Shown: positions 38,990 to 49,807 of the stretch, one piece after another
Layout: every line of letters starts with the position of its first letter
Numbering within the stretch: position 1 is the first letter of the stretch
Program-made: the position numbers and the translations under genes
Source: Bretschneidera sinensis
Taxonomy: Eukaryota; Streptophyta; Magnoliopsida; Brassicales; Akaniaceae
DNA length: 64,000 bases
Direction of reading: 5' to 3'
Assembly (NCBI GenBank): GCA_023935145.1
Contig: CM043704.1
Location: forward strand, 99,371,873 to 99,435,872
Notes under the pieces: generated by a model
What the model saw: only the letters and a program-made list of their open reading frames with translations
Databases searched by the model: none
Told to the model about the DNA's origin: nothing

Positions 38990-40792
38990 TCATCTTGGAT
39001 TAGAAAGAATGGATGCTGGTGGTGCGGCAGAAATTTGATCACTGACAACAACACGGGCATTGACAACAATAGGAAATACCATTGCATGGGCAAATTTGAA
39101 GCTAATTTTGGGGTCTACCTCCATCAATCCCTCTAAAACCTTCACTACTGTTGACATAAGAGGCCTTTGTGTGTGATCATCCTGCAAACACCAAGCTCCA
39201 ACTCTTAACATCCTCTCCACTTCTTCTCTATTATTTCCCATATCTTCATCCAAATTCTCCACAGTATCAATCAGCCGATCTTCCTCTGCCTTCTCCTGCA
39301 ACATTCTAAGCAGATGTAAGCTAGATTCAGAGCGAGAACGGTCTAGATTTTTTCGTGCACAAACTGTTTCAAGCAGAACAATTCCAAAGCTATAGATGTC
39401 AACTTTAACTGTGATTCTTAGTTGCCTCCACTCTGGAGCTAGATACCCTGGAGTTCCTCTCATGGTGGTTACCACTTGACTCTCGTCTCTGTCAATTAGC
39501 TTAGACAACCCGAAATCAGAGACTTTGGCATTGAAATTTTCATCCAAAAGAATGTTTTGGGGCTTTATATCGAGATGTATGATTTTCTGCCTGCAATCCT
39601 CATGAAGATAAGCTAATCCTTTTGCTATGTCGAGTATTATCTTCTTTCGCATTTGCCAATCCAGACAAGGTCTCTTCAGATCCTTGGAGAAAATCCATTT
39701 GTCTAACGACCCATTGCTCATGTATTCATATACTAAAAGCCTGGATGATTTCTCTGCACAATATCCAATCAATCTCACAAGATTAAAATGGTGGAGACTC
39801 CCAATTGTTTCAACTTCTGCTAAGAATTCCCTCATCCCTTGCCCCAATTTATCCAATCTCTTGACTGCAATTTTAGTTCCATCTGGTAGTACCCCTTTGA
39901 ACACAGAACCAAATCCTCCGCCGCCAAGTCTTTCCTTGAAATCCTCAGTTGCAATATGTAGATCTCTATATGAAAATCTCACGGGCATTCCAGGTACTTT
40001 CTTCATATAATCTTCCACTTCATCTTCTTCTTTAGTACTCTTATGCTTTCTCAATTTGATTAATACAACAATTACGAGACAAATAACGAAAAACCCACCA
40101 CCAGCAGATCCTGCTATAATTGCTGCTGAATTTGTTCGATGCCTTTTTAATGGCGAAGGGCTTGGTGGAAGAAGTTCTCTGTTCGAAGACGGACTTGGTG
40201 CCGGGGAGGGAATCAGCGAATTAAAGGAAGAGTTGTCAGCCGGGGAGGGAATCAGCGGATTAAAGGAAGAGTTGTCAGCAGGGGATTGCCAAATTGTAGC
40301 ACTTTGATTGTTAAAGAGAACAAGATTTCCTGCTTGGCTAAGAGTCATCCCAACAATGGAGCTATTACCTGTTGTGTTGCTCGACCAAATCTTCACGCCA
40401 TCTGAGTCTCGTAGCTCTATTCCCGCATTAGTTAGCTCCACTGTCGCGTTTTCTCTCACCGGACGGTCTTTATTGGCCGACCAAACTACGCTGTGTTTGG
40501 TGGAAACGACTGAAAACAAGTAAGAGTTGCAGGGCTCAGTGCAGTAAAATCCACAGTAGAAACCAACACTACTTGTGCTTGATTTTTGTTGTAGGAGAAG
40601 GAATACTCTCATTTGCCATCCATCCATGATGACTGAATTGTTGTTGTACCACGTTGATGGAAGACCTGAATCAAGGCAGTAAATATAACTGACCCTTGAA
40701 GAACATTTTGATGTTAATGAAGCACAAGGTCTAATAAAGAGAGCAGTAACAAGAACAGAGAGAAGGGAAAACAAGGAGATGAAATCAGCCAT
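38990..40792 (-). CDS. G-type lectin (SD2-5-like) receptor-like Ser/Thr kinase, shortened ectodomain
   Basis: Intronless, 600 aa, ATG at 40792-40790. Signal peptide (about 1-25); a cysteine-rich 26-100; part of a bulb-type lectin domain (about 101-170: VVWSANKDRP, GNLVLF, IWQS); a Pro/Ser linker with a 13-residue repeat SPADNSSFNPLIP at 170-182 and 183-195; TM helix about 223-246; kinase about 284-560. Kinase motifs: GGGGFGSVFKG (289-299), Lys311, HLD at 406-408 in place of HRD (a non-RD kinase), DFG 426-428, APE 452-454. Full SD2-5 proteins have about 800 aa with further ectodomain modules (S-locus/EGF or PAN) that are absent here. Probable plasma-membrane receptor. All kinase catalytic residues are present, so it is likely active; the ligand is unknown. 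Confidence 0.92.
   Translation of the reverse strand: MADFISLFSLLSVLVTALFIRPCASLTSKCSSRVSYIYCLDSGLPSTWYNNNSVIMDGWQMRVFLLLQQKSSTSSVGFYCGFYCTEPCNSYLFSVVSTKHSVVWSANKDRPVRENATVELTNAGIELRDSDGVKIWSSNTTGNSSIVGMTLSQAGNLVLFNNQSATIWQSPADNSSFNPLIPSPADNSSFNSLIPSPAPSPSSNRELLPPSPSPLKRHRTNSAAIIAGSAGGGFFVICLVIVVLIKLRKHKSTKEEDEVEDYMKKVPGMPVRFSYRDLHIATEDFKERLGGGGFGSVFKGVLPDGTKIAVKRLDKLGQGMREFLAEVETIGSLHHFNLVRLIGYCAEKSSRLLVYEYMSNGSLDKWIFSKDLKRPCLDWQMRKKIILDIAKGLAYLHEDCRQKIIHLDIKPQNILLDENFNAKVSDFGLSKLIDRDESQVVTTMRGTPGYLAPEWRQLRITVKVDIYSFGIVLLETVCARKNLDRSRSESSLHLLRMLQEKAEEDRLIDTVENLDEDMGNNREEVERMLRVGAWCLQDDHTQRPLMSTVVKVLEGLMEVDPKISFKFAHAMVFPIVVNARVVVSDQISAAPPASILSNPR
40202..40290 (-). repeat. 39-bp coding tandem repeat
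   Basis: Two near-identical 39-bp units encode SPADNSSFN(P/S)LIP in the receptor-kinase linker. They lie between lectin and membrane segments, so length change would leave the frame intact. Confidence 0.9.
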
Positions 40793-41303
40793 GTTTTCTG
40801 TTCGTATTCAGAGAAAGAGATTAAGAAGATTCACTTGGAGTCTTTGTGTCCAATTTGATAATTGGAGCTTATCGATTGATGTTGACGATGTGATTTTTCT
40901 TAGAACTTGTCTACGTGAGTTCTAGTCCAAAAACGCGTGTATGGTTTTTATTTTAGTGATGGCTAAAAGTAGTACTTCCGCCGTATTGACTTCAACCGCA
41001 AGGGACGGGGAGACCAAGTAGAGTAATAATTTTTATATTAATAATAAAGTAGCATTGCATTAAGAATAAGATAATAATTTTTTTATTTTTTCATTATCTT
41101 AAAATATCAAAATTTTTATTTTTTAATTCTTCTTGTCTTATTATTCTAGAAGTATAAAATTGTATGTAATTTTGAATTTATTAGATGTTATGATCGTGCC
41201 TCGTGCCTCGTGCCGTGCTGTGTTTCGTGTCGAACCTTAACTCGCATCGGGTCATGAGCTTTGAAAGCTAGGCCCAATAGACATGGGAAATAATATCGTG
41301 TCA
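40793..41303. other. Receptor-kinase promoter region and old GC-rich repeat
   Basis: Upstream of the minus-strand kinase. From about 41190 it becomes GC-rich (CGTGCCTCGTGCCTCGTGCC) and continues in character across the Tat insertion at 55735-55900, so it is the split target of the Tat element and probably itself an older repeat. Confidence 0.55.
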
Positions 41304-41675
41304 AGCACTGATACGGCCCAAAATACTCCGACCCAGAACGCTCCAGGCCCAGAATACTCCAAGCGCCCGAGCCCGACGAACAGCCTGCTTCGACCCATAC
41401 CAGCCCAGCTGGCTCTGGCCCAAACAAGCCTCAAACCCAGCCAAATTCCCCAAAAGGACCCAACAGGCCCAGCAACCTCCCCAGGCCAAGCAAGCGATCC
41501 ACATATTCTCCGGCCCAACGAAGTTTCCAGGCCTGAGAAGGACGGCCCAACAAACCTACGATGGGATCTCCCCCTACGACCGTCAGCCGCCCTACAGTCG
41601 CCAGCCACCCTGCAGCTGCCCTACGGCCGCACTATCACCTGAGCCCGCTATCATAACCACCTCACCGGCAGACGC

Positions 41676-41683
41676 CTATAAAT
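41676..41683 (+). promoter_or_regulatory. Tat 5' LTR TATA box
   Basis: CTATAAAT in GACGCCTATAAATGGGCC, conserved at 55436-55443 in the 3' LTR. Confidence 0.65.
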
Positions 41684-41965
41684 GGGCCAAGGTATGGACT
41701 TCACCATTCATATATTCAGACACCCGCACTCGCACTTAATATACTTAGGCCCTCGACTTCTTTTGAGCCCTCGGCTTCTCCCTCAAATCGTTGCTGACTT
41801 AAGCATCGGAGTGCCTTCGGAGGTCCCTCCTCCCCTCCTTCCGAAGTCCTTCAGTTCACTCCTGTCACTTGTGCAGGATCCTAGCCGAGTCCTCACTCAA
41901 GCCACATCCCCAACCAAGCCACGTCAGCCCCCAGGCCACGTCAGCTCCCAGGTCAAGTCAGCCCC

Positions 41966-42486
41966 GGCAAACTCAGATACTTCTTCAAGTCTTCGAACGT
42001 CTCTTGGCAGCTTTCGGACCAGGTGAAGTTCTTCGCCTTTTTGATAGCCTTAAAGAAAGGAAGGCACCTTTTTGCCGACTTAGACATAAAACGACTCAGG
42101 GCCGCGATTCGTCCGGTGAGTCGTTGGACCTCTTTCACAGTCTTGGGAGGGGCCATGTTGAGGATGGCTTCTATCTTTTCCATATTAACCTCTATCCCTC
42201 TCTAAGTGACCATGAATCCTAGGAACTTGCCTCCGGTTACCCCAAAAGCGCACTTAGACGGATTCAATCTCATATTGTGCTTGCACAAGACTCCGAAGAC
42301 CTCTTCTAGGTCGAAGCAGTGGTTCTGTGCTTCGGAGCTTTTAACCAAAGTGGTTCTGTGCTTCGGAGCTTTTAACCAACATATCATCCACATGGACTTC
42401 CATATTCCGCCCAATTTACCTCTTAAAGATTTTGTTTACCAACTTCTGATAGGTTGCCCTAGCATTCTTCAGCTCGAATGGCATCA
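41966..42486 (-). repeat. Inverted copy of the element's own RT/RNase H junction region
   Basis: The reverse complement matches 45103-45592 of the same element along its length, apart from an extra 31-bp tandem duplication (GTGGTTCTGTGCTTCGGAGC... twice at about 42318-42379). On the minus strand it reads KCAFGVTGGKFLGFMVT and VKEVQRLTGRIAALS. Both junctions show short homologies: GGC at the left and TGATGCC/GGCATCA at the right. Confidence 0.88.
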
Positions 42487-42492
42487 ACAGAT

Positions 42493-42510
42493 TGGCGCCG
42501 TCTGTGGGAA
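42493..42510 (+). other. Tat primer-binding site
   Basis: TGGCGCCGTCTGTGGGAA, three bases after the LTR end; TGGCGCC-type PBS sequences are usual in plant Tat/Athila elements. Confidence 0.8.
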
Positions 42511-42565
42511 ACCACAATCTCTCGCTACAGCAGGAGCGAAGAAGTAAAAGAACTCATCTATCACG

Positions 42566-43966
42566 ATGCCACCGAAGACCAGCGCAAGAATCAGCAAGGG
42601 GACCCCAGCGGCGTGCTCGGCCTCTGAACAAAGCAGCACTTGCGGTCGCCATTCCAGACCCATATTTTCAACAGTACCTAAACATGCCACCCTCGCCAGA
42701 GAGCAGTGCCCCCACCTCCCAGAAATCGACTCGCCCGATGATGAGGAAACAGCCGCCCACCTTCAAGCCCCGACAACCCAAGCCCAGTTTCAGGAACTGT
42801 CCAGGATGATAGCCAATTTGGTGACCCAGGTTCAGGAGGGAGGTCAGCAGCCCCCCGGTTTTCCCGGCCAGAGTCGATCGGTAGAAACGACCCCACTTAC
42901 TGTCCATCTCCTGTGAAGCCCTCCCCGCGTTGCAGTCGGTCCAAGGAAAGTTTCTCCTCAAAAGGCAACCTCAGTCTGGATAGACGGTTCGAAGAAATGG
43001 AAGGGAAGATAGACTTGGCCCTGAGACACAAGAATCCCAGCCTTATGGATGAACTCTGCGTCCAGGACCCTCCCTTCACGAAGGGTGTCCTCGAGACCCC
43101 TCTCCTGCCAAACTTCAGAATGCCCCAAGAAAACCTCAGAAAGTCTCTTCAACATTATCCAGCATAGGGGGGAGAGGCTTCGGGCTTACATCTCCCGATT
43201 CAACACAGTGGCATGGGAGATTCCAGACCTCGATCCGAACGTCCAGGTGATGGCCTTCAAAAACGGATTGAGATTCGGTATCTTTAGCTCCAAGCTAACT
43301 CGGTGCTCGCCCCGAGACATGAACGAGATCCTGGCCTGGGCAGAAAAGTTCATGCTGACGGAGGACGATCAAGCCTTCAGAAGGGAAAGAGAGGGAGAAA
43401 CCGAAAAGAAGAGGAAAGACCTTGCCCCCCAGAGAGGAGCAGCCAAAAAGCCCCACCAGGAAGATAGGTATAGACCCTATCCTCGGGTCGACAGCTTCAC
43501 TCCCCTCAATACTACTAGGACCGACGTCCTCATGCAGCTTCAGGACAAGTCTGTCCTATAGTGGCCACCCAAGAAGTCTTTCGGGGGAAATCAAAAAAAA
43601 TGGTTCCGGTTCCACCAAAGTCGAGGCCACGATACAGAAGAGTGTCACGACTTGAAGGAACAAATTGAGAATCTTATCAACCAAGGGCACTTAAAGGAGT
43701 TTACTGGGCCTCAAAGAAGAGAAATCCCTATGCCACCAAGAAGAGATGACAGACGCCCTTATCAGCAATTGCAAGAGAAGCCAAACCCTCGGAGAGACCC
43801 CAGGGCGGAACAGGAAAGGCCCCGCCAGAAGAAGCCAGAGGTGGCCACATCCACCCGAATCATCAAAACTATTTACAGAGGGCCAGCTGCGGGGGGGAAT
43901 TCGAGGCGGAGCGGCAAAGCATATGCCAGGGCTGTAGCCTCCTTCAGTGGCCCTCAGAAGAAATGA
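42566..43966 (+). pseudogene. Tat gag remnant with internal deletion
   Basis: ATG at 42566 (MPPKTSARISKG). The N-terminal part runs to a stop at 42914-42916; similarity resumes in another frame (RRFEEMEGKIDLALRHKNP) to NFRMPQ and then jumps to SLFNIIQHRGERLRAYISRFN. The middle of the gag domain, expected between MPQ and the QRGE motif, is missing. A later stop at 43559-43561 precedes the zinc-knuckle-like segment FHQSRGHDTEECHDLKEQIE. Confidence 0.8.
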
Positions 43967-43978
43967 AGAACATAACCA

Positions 43979-44398
43979 GTGATATCCTTCACAGAAGACG
44001 ACCTTGAGGGCGTGCAGACTCCTCATGATGACGCTGTGGTAGTCTCGCTCCTAGTAGCCAACTGTGAAATACGATGGGTCCTGATCGATAATGGGAGTTC
44101 CGCGGACATATTGTTTCATGAGGCCTATCAACACATGGAGTTGAAAGAAGGGCATTTAGAGCCTGCCCCTGCCCCCCTCTATGGCTTCGGGGGATCACTA
44201 GTCTTCGCCGAAGGAAGCATAGTCCTCTCCGTGACCGCGGGGACAGCCCCGAGGACGTCCACTGTACAAACTACGTTCCTAGGGGTCAAGCAACCCTCTT
44301 CCTATAACATGATAATCGGCCAGCCCACCCTCGACAAGCTGAAGGCCGTCGTCTCCACCTATCACCTGAAGGTCAAGTTCCCCACCAGCAAAGGGTAG
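43979..44398 (+). pseudogene. Tat aspartic protease remnant
   Basis: VLIDNGSSADILF near 44080 gives the D-(N/S)GSS active-site motif of retroviral-type proteases; NMIIGQPTLDKLKAVVSTYHLK follows as the flap/C-terminal part. Ends at a stop at 44396-44398. Confidence 0.85.
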
Positions 44399-44495
44399 GG
44401 GTGATCAAAGGGGACCAGAAGGTCTCCCGGTCCTGTTATTTGAGTGATATCAAGGAAGGAAAAAGACCGAGGCCCTACCGCTTGAAGTAGAGGAT

Positions 44496-45850
44496 TTGCA
44501 GGACGAGGTGAAGACACCCAGAGGCCGGCCCGCAGAGGAACTAACCACTGTGCCCCTGGGAAGAAACCCCGCCCGAACCATACAAATAGGGGCGAACCTT
44601 CCAAAAGAACCCAGGGAAGAACTCCTTCGCCTCCTCCGAAAGAATCAGGATCTATTCACCTGGTCAGCCCTAGATATGCCAGGGGTTAACCTTGAAACCG
44701 TTGAGCACCGCCTGAATGTAGATCCCAGGTGCAAGCCAGTTATTCAGAAGAAGAGGTCCTTCACCCCCGAGCGCCAGGTAGCCATCAATGCTGAGGTGGA
44801 CAAACTGCTGGAAGCCGGCTTTATCAGGGAAGCAAGGTACCCAGATTGGGTATCCAATGTCGTGATGGTCAAAAAGGCCAGTGGGAAATGATGTATTTGC
44901 ATTGACTTCACCAACCTAAATAAAGCTTACCCAAAGGACAGCTTCCCCCTTCCCCGGATCGATCAGATGGTAGACGCCACTTCTAGGCACGAACTTCTCT
45001 CTTTCATGGACGCCTACTCTGGTTACAACCAGATTTTCATGCACAAGTTTGACCAAGAAAAGACCGCCTTTATCACCGAGCGAGGGCTGTATTACTACGA
45101 AGTGATGCCATTCGGGCTGAAGAATGCTGGGGCAACCTATCAGAGATTGGTAAACAAAATCTTTAAGAGGCAGATTGGGTGGAATATGGAAGTCTATATG
45201 GATGATATGTTGGTTAAAAGCTCCGAAGCACAGAACCGCTGCTCCGACCTAGAAGAGGCCTTCGGAGTCTTGCACAAGCACAATATGAGATTGAATCCAT
45301 CCAAGTGCGCTTTTGGGGTAACCGGGGGCAAGTTCCTAGGATTCATGGTCACTCAGAGAGGGATAGAGGTTAATATGGAAAAGATAGAGGCCATCCTCAA
45401 CATGGCCCCTCCTAAGACTGTGAAAGAAGTCCAACGACTCACCGGACGAATCGCGGCCCTAAGCCATTTTATGTCTAAATCGGCATAAATGTGCCTTCTT
45501 TTCTTTAAGGCTATAAAAAAAGTGAAGAACTTCACCTGGTCCGAAAGCTGCTAAGAGGCGTTCGAAGACTTGAAGAAGTATCTGAGTTCGCCGCCCCTCT
45601 TGACCAAACCACTCCCAGATGAAGAGCTCTTCCTTTACCTATCCGTCGGCCCGAGCACTGTAGCCTCTGTTCTGATACGGGAAGAAGTAGGTACCCAGAA
45701 GCTCATCTACTACGTCAGTCAAATTCTTCACGACGTTGAGACGAGGTACCCTCCTATTTAAAAAATGGCCTATGCCCTGATGGTAGCCGCACGAAAGCTC
45801 CGGCCTTACTTCCAGACACACTATCGTCCTCCTGATGGACCAACCCTTGA
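44496..45850 (+). pseudogene. Tat reverse transcriptase and RNase H remnant
   Basis: RT blocks: EAGFIREARYPDWVSNVVMVKK, a stop at 44889-44891 where the Trp/Arg before MCIDFT is expected, DFTNLNKAYPKDSFPLPRID, MDAYSGYNQI, MPFGLKNAGATYQRLVN and VYMDDMLVKS (YMDD catalytic motif at about 45194). Connection and RNase H follow with stops at 45486, 45551 and 45759: SVASVLIREE-like, YYVSQILHDVETRYPP. Normal role: reverse transcription and RNA removal. Confidence 0.88.
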
Positions 45851-45975
45851 GGCAGGTCTTTCATAATCCAAGTGCTTCGGGGAGGATGGTAAAATCGACA
45901 GTCGAGCTGGGAGAGTTTGATATCCGCTACCGACCTAGGTAATCTATCAAGGGCCAGGCTCTGGTCGATTTCATC

Positions 45976-46330
45976 GTGGAAACAACCCTGTTCATAGACC
46001 TGGACGAGCCCACAGCATCTAAGGACGATGGCCCCCCTCTGAGATTGAGTCTCCATGTGGACAGGTCCTCAAATTCACAAAGAAGTGGGGCGGGGCTCAT
46101 CTTCTGCAGTCTGGAAGGCTTCAACATTGAATACGCATTGAGGTTCGGGTTCAGGGTCTCCAATAATGAAGCAGAATACGCAGCCCTCCTAGTCGGTCTA
46201 AAGTTAGCCAAGGCACTTGCAGTGGAAGAGCTGGAAGTATTCAACGACTCCTAGTTGGTGGTAAATCAAGTACAGGGGGAGTTGTCTACTAAGAAATCCT
46301 CGTTGCACCAAGTATAAATGAAGCTCCAGT
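45976..46330 (+). pseudogene. Tat second (archaeal-type) RNase H remnant
   Basis: LHVDRSSNSQRSGAGLIF, NNEAEYAALLVGLKLAKAL and VFNDS*LVVNQVQGE keep the D-E-D arrangement of an RNase H fold separate from the first RNase H domain. A stop interrupts NDSxLVV at 46252-46254. The extra domain places the element in Tat. Confidence 0.75.
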
Positions 46331-46354
46331 TCTACCGGTAGAAGAGGGGCCCAC

Positions 46355-47587
46355 TTGGATGGATATGATCCTGCAATATCTAAAAGAAGGCACGGTACCC
46401 GAACAAAACGACCAAGCCAGGAAGTTAATTTCTCGTGCCTCGCGTTACACCCTCATGGAAGAGCAACTATAGAAAAAGGCTTTAACCATGCCTTATCTAC
46501 GATGCCTCGTGCCGAGAGAGTCCGACTATGCTCTCCGAGAGGTCCACGAAGGGATATGCGAAAGCCACCTGGGGCTTGGGCCTTAGCCTTTAAGGTCCTT
46601 CGCCAGGGGTACTATTGGCCCACGGTTAAAGGTGACGCGACAGACTTAGTCAAAAAATATGAGAACTGTCAGCGGTGGTCTCCAATATCACACCACCCCG
46701 CTAACTCTCTCGTCTCCATCACCAGCCCTCTCCCCTTCGCCATGTGGGGGATGTATCTCTTAGGCCCATTTCCAACGGCTGTTGGGTAGAAGAAGCATCT
46801 TATTGTAGCCATTGACTACTTCACCAAATGGGTCGAGGTCGAGCCATTGGCCAGTATCACGGATCACCAGACTCGAAACTTTGTATGGAAATCAATAGTA
46901 TGCCCATTTGGGATCCCTCGAGTACTGATCACCGATAATGAGAAATAGTTTAACAGCTTTCGATTCAAGACATTCTGCGATGACCTCCACATCGAACATC
47001 GGTTCTCTTCTGTGGGGTATCCACAGGCCAACAGTCAGGCTGAAGTAACCAATAGGACACTCCTCCAAGGGATCAGAAGAAGACTTGACGAGGAGGATAA
47101 TCAGTGGGTAGAGCAACTCCACCATATCCTTTGCGCCTATCGAACAACAACCCGGACGCCAACTGGAGAAACCCCTTTCTTCATGGTATACAGGTCAAAG
47201 GCTATCATTCCTCTGTAAATTGGGATCCCATCGATACAAGTGCAACACTTTGAACCAGGCAACAACGAAGAAGGGTTGAGAATGAACGCAGACCTAATTG
47301 AGGAGACAAGGAACAAAGCCTAGATCCGCCTCGCAACCTACCAGTAAAGGGCAGCTCGATACTACAACTCTCGGGTCCGATCAAAAGACTTCAAGCTTAA
47401 TGACCTCATCCTCCGGAAGAGCGAAGTGTCACACCCTCGCCGCACAGGGAAGCTAGTGTCAAACTAGGAAGACCCTTATCGAATTCGAAGGGTTTGTAGA
47501 ATGGACACTTATGAACTAGAGGATATGGAAGGAAAAACCATTCCACGCACCTGGAACGCGGAGAACCTCCGTAGGTTTTATCAATGA
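46355..47587 (+). pseudogene. Tat integrase remnant
   Basis: Zinc-binding region near 46600-46680 (GYYWPTV, CQRWSP), then the catalytic core: VAIDYFTKWVEVEPL (first Asp), LITDNEK*FNS (second Asp), GYPQANSQAEVTNRTLL (Glu), and a C-terminal part to LRRFYQ at about 47583. Stops at 46786, 46947, 47216, 47321 and 47345, among others, disable it. Confidence 0.85.
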
Positions 47588-47808
47588 AATGTAAAAGAAA
47601 GTAAAATATCAATAAAAATTTGAAGTTTCAAACATATTGGTTTATTCATATAGAAAAGCGGTACAAAAGCCGGGCAATCTGGCCTCGGGTACAAAAGTGT
47701 TAAACAACTATGGGGAAGACAAAGCCTTGTAGGCTGCAATCAAGCATCCTCAGCAGGTCCTTGGACTCCTTCTTCTAGAGTAGGTTGACCAGCACCCTCT
47801 GGCCCCTC

Positions 47809-49674
47809 CTAGACCTCGTACATAGCGGCATCCTCAGCACCTCCTCTGGAAAAGGCGACGTCAGACCCTTCTGAATCTGCAGCCAAGTCGAGGCCCGAGA
47901 AGTCAACCCCTGGGAAAAGAAGTGCGACCCTCCTCTTGGCCTCCTCAAAGCCTTCTATGTACTGATTTGTGCCCTTCTCCGTAAGGAACGTCTCATTCTC
48001 AGTGGCCTGATGACGGACCTCTTTCAGCTCTTCTTTAAGAGCCTCTTCGGACCTAAGATGATGATCCCTTTCGAAAACTGCCTCCGCCCTCTCTCTCTCC
48101 CTCTTTGCCATCTCAAAAGAGATGGACAGATCGTGAACAGCGTCCTGGGACTTCTGTAATTTGCACTCGGTCTTGGCCAGGTGATCCGCCATATCCAAGG
48201 TATATCGAGAAAGCACCCCGACCAGAACTCCGGCCTAAGAGAACAACCCCATTAGAAACAGTACATATAAACCAATTCAAAAGGTCAGACGAGCATTACC
48301 TGAGAGAAAGTAACTTCTGTGGCTGAGCATGGCGCCTCGATAGGCTTTGACGAAGCGTCTACCATATCGCGAGGAGGAATCCCCAGCACCAGGTGCTCAC
48401 GGGCCACCCTGGGATTGGCGAATACGGAATCGTCCGTCCTCAAGGCCCACCTCGGAATAAATAAGGGAGCCATCCCGAGTCCCTCTTGAGGTAAATGCGT
48501 CCCAGAAGGAGGCGTGGGCGCAATTGGGCCACTCCTCCCTAAGGAAGATGGAGGCCTAGGGGGACTGTCCACCAAAATTGGAGCCACGGGCGGAACTTTG
48601 GTCCTCTTCTTCAGCCCCGAGCTGCTGGCCTCTACAGCCCTTTTTTGTTCACGAACCATGTGCCTAGCCAACGCTACCATCTCCATATCTGGGCAAAAAG
48701 GAGAATGTTAGAAACTTGGGTAAAAAAGAGGAAAATTACTATGCACAAATAAATCGATGACTACCGTGCCCTAGGTGCGGGGGAAGGCTGGGAGGGCACA
48801 GACCGCGCCTGTGGAGTTCTTCATTGTCTCCAAGCACCTCTGTATCCAAGGGCGCGACCAGTATCGCTTTCAACGTCTCCTACTCACGGGTTTGAAGATG
48901 TAGTCTTTTACATTTACCAACACGATCCAAACCCCAGCTAAGCGGGACGTCATAACTCTCAGCACTCTGAACGAAGAAAAAAACCCTCATTCCACTTCTT
49001 TATGGGCGAAGGTTTTTCCTTCAGAACACTCTTCCCCTGCCTTGAGCTAACGATAACCCACCTAGTATGGCCAAGCCGGGCCAACTGAAAATGGGCCTTA
49101 AACACATTAATATTCATCACCCCACCCATCTCCTGGCAAATGGCAATAAAAGCTAGAATCAACCAGACTGAGTTGGGCACCAGTTGGCTCAATTCGATAC
49201 CAAAGTATCTGAGCACTAAGCAGAGGAAAAGATGGAGAGGAAGCCTGAGCCCAGCTTTGTGCTTTTGCTCGTAGAGGCAAAGCTCCAAAGGCACCTGACT
49301 GGGCAGGACATTGCACGCCTTCTCTCAAACCTTGGGAACCCTCATATGGAATTCCATAGGGATCTTATACTTAACCCTCATTTTCATAAGGCTGGCCTCC
49401 CTCACGACACTCGGAATGGAATTCGCTTCGAACGTCCATTCCTCCCCCTCAGTGTCCAAAGCATCGTCCCTAATGGTCAATGACGCCCGAACATCCTCCT
49501 CTGCAGACAACTCGGCCCTCGAGCCCCATCTTCCTTCCCACTATACGAAACGAGGGCCCAGCCTTCACCTGGGGGAGCCGAATCCTGATAAGAGGCTTCC
49601 TCGATAGAAGGGGAGCCCATCGCCTCCCCTAACTCCCTTGACAGAGCCCCACTGGTATCGCTGCCACCAGACAT
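47809..49674 (-). pseudogene. Tat antisense gene (aORF), gypsy-transposon-domain-like protein
   Basis: Minus-strand coding relic of about 1.9 kb. ATG at 49674-49672 (MSGGSDTSGALSRE); frame changes near 49500 and 49300; a conserved block at about 49250-48960 reads LRLPLHLF, GIELSQLVPNSVWLILAFIAI, HTRWVIVSSRQG and IKKWNEGFFL, resembling the 'putative gypsy type transposon' domain (PF04195) as I remember it. A Pro-rich linker (48686-48300) follows, then a coiled coil (ERERAEAVFERDHHLRSEEA) and an acidic end to TAG at 47811-47809. Function unknown; Tat elements are known to carry antisense reading frames here. Domain naming needs a profile search. Confidence 0.65.
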
Positions 49675-49807
49675 CTCAATTAGAAAGAAAAAAACTAGTT
49701 TATGTGGAAGACCTCTAAATACGCCGAGCACTCTCAAGCTCTCTAGATAAGCTAACTCAGGATCTCTCAAACTCGCAAAGTGAAGATCACATAAAGAAAG
49801 AACTCTC

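Larger units (their letters stand above)
41309..42489 (+). repeat. Tat 5' LTR, containing an inverted pol insertion
   Basis: 41309-41966 matches the first 95% of the 3' LTR; 42480-42489 (GGCATCAACA) matches its last ten bases. Between them sits about 520 bp of inverted RT-region DNA. It contains the TATA box CTATAAAT at 41676-41683. Confidence 0.85.

Noticed and set aside
41188..41642. Overlapping open frames in the Tat 5' LTR on both strands
   Set aside because: GC-rich LTR sequence without similarity to known proteins; the same frames recur at 54750-55499 in the 3' LTR.
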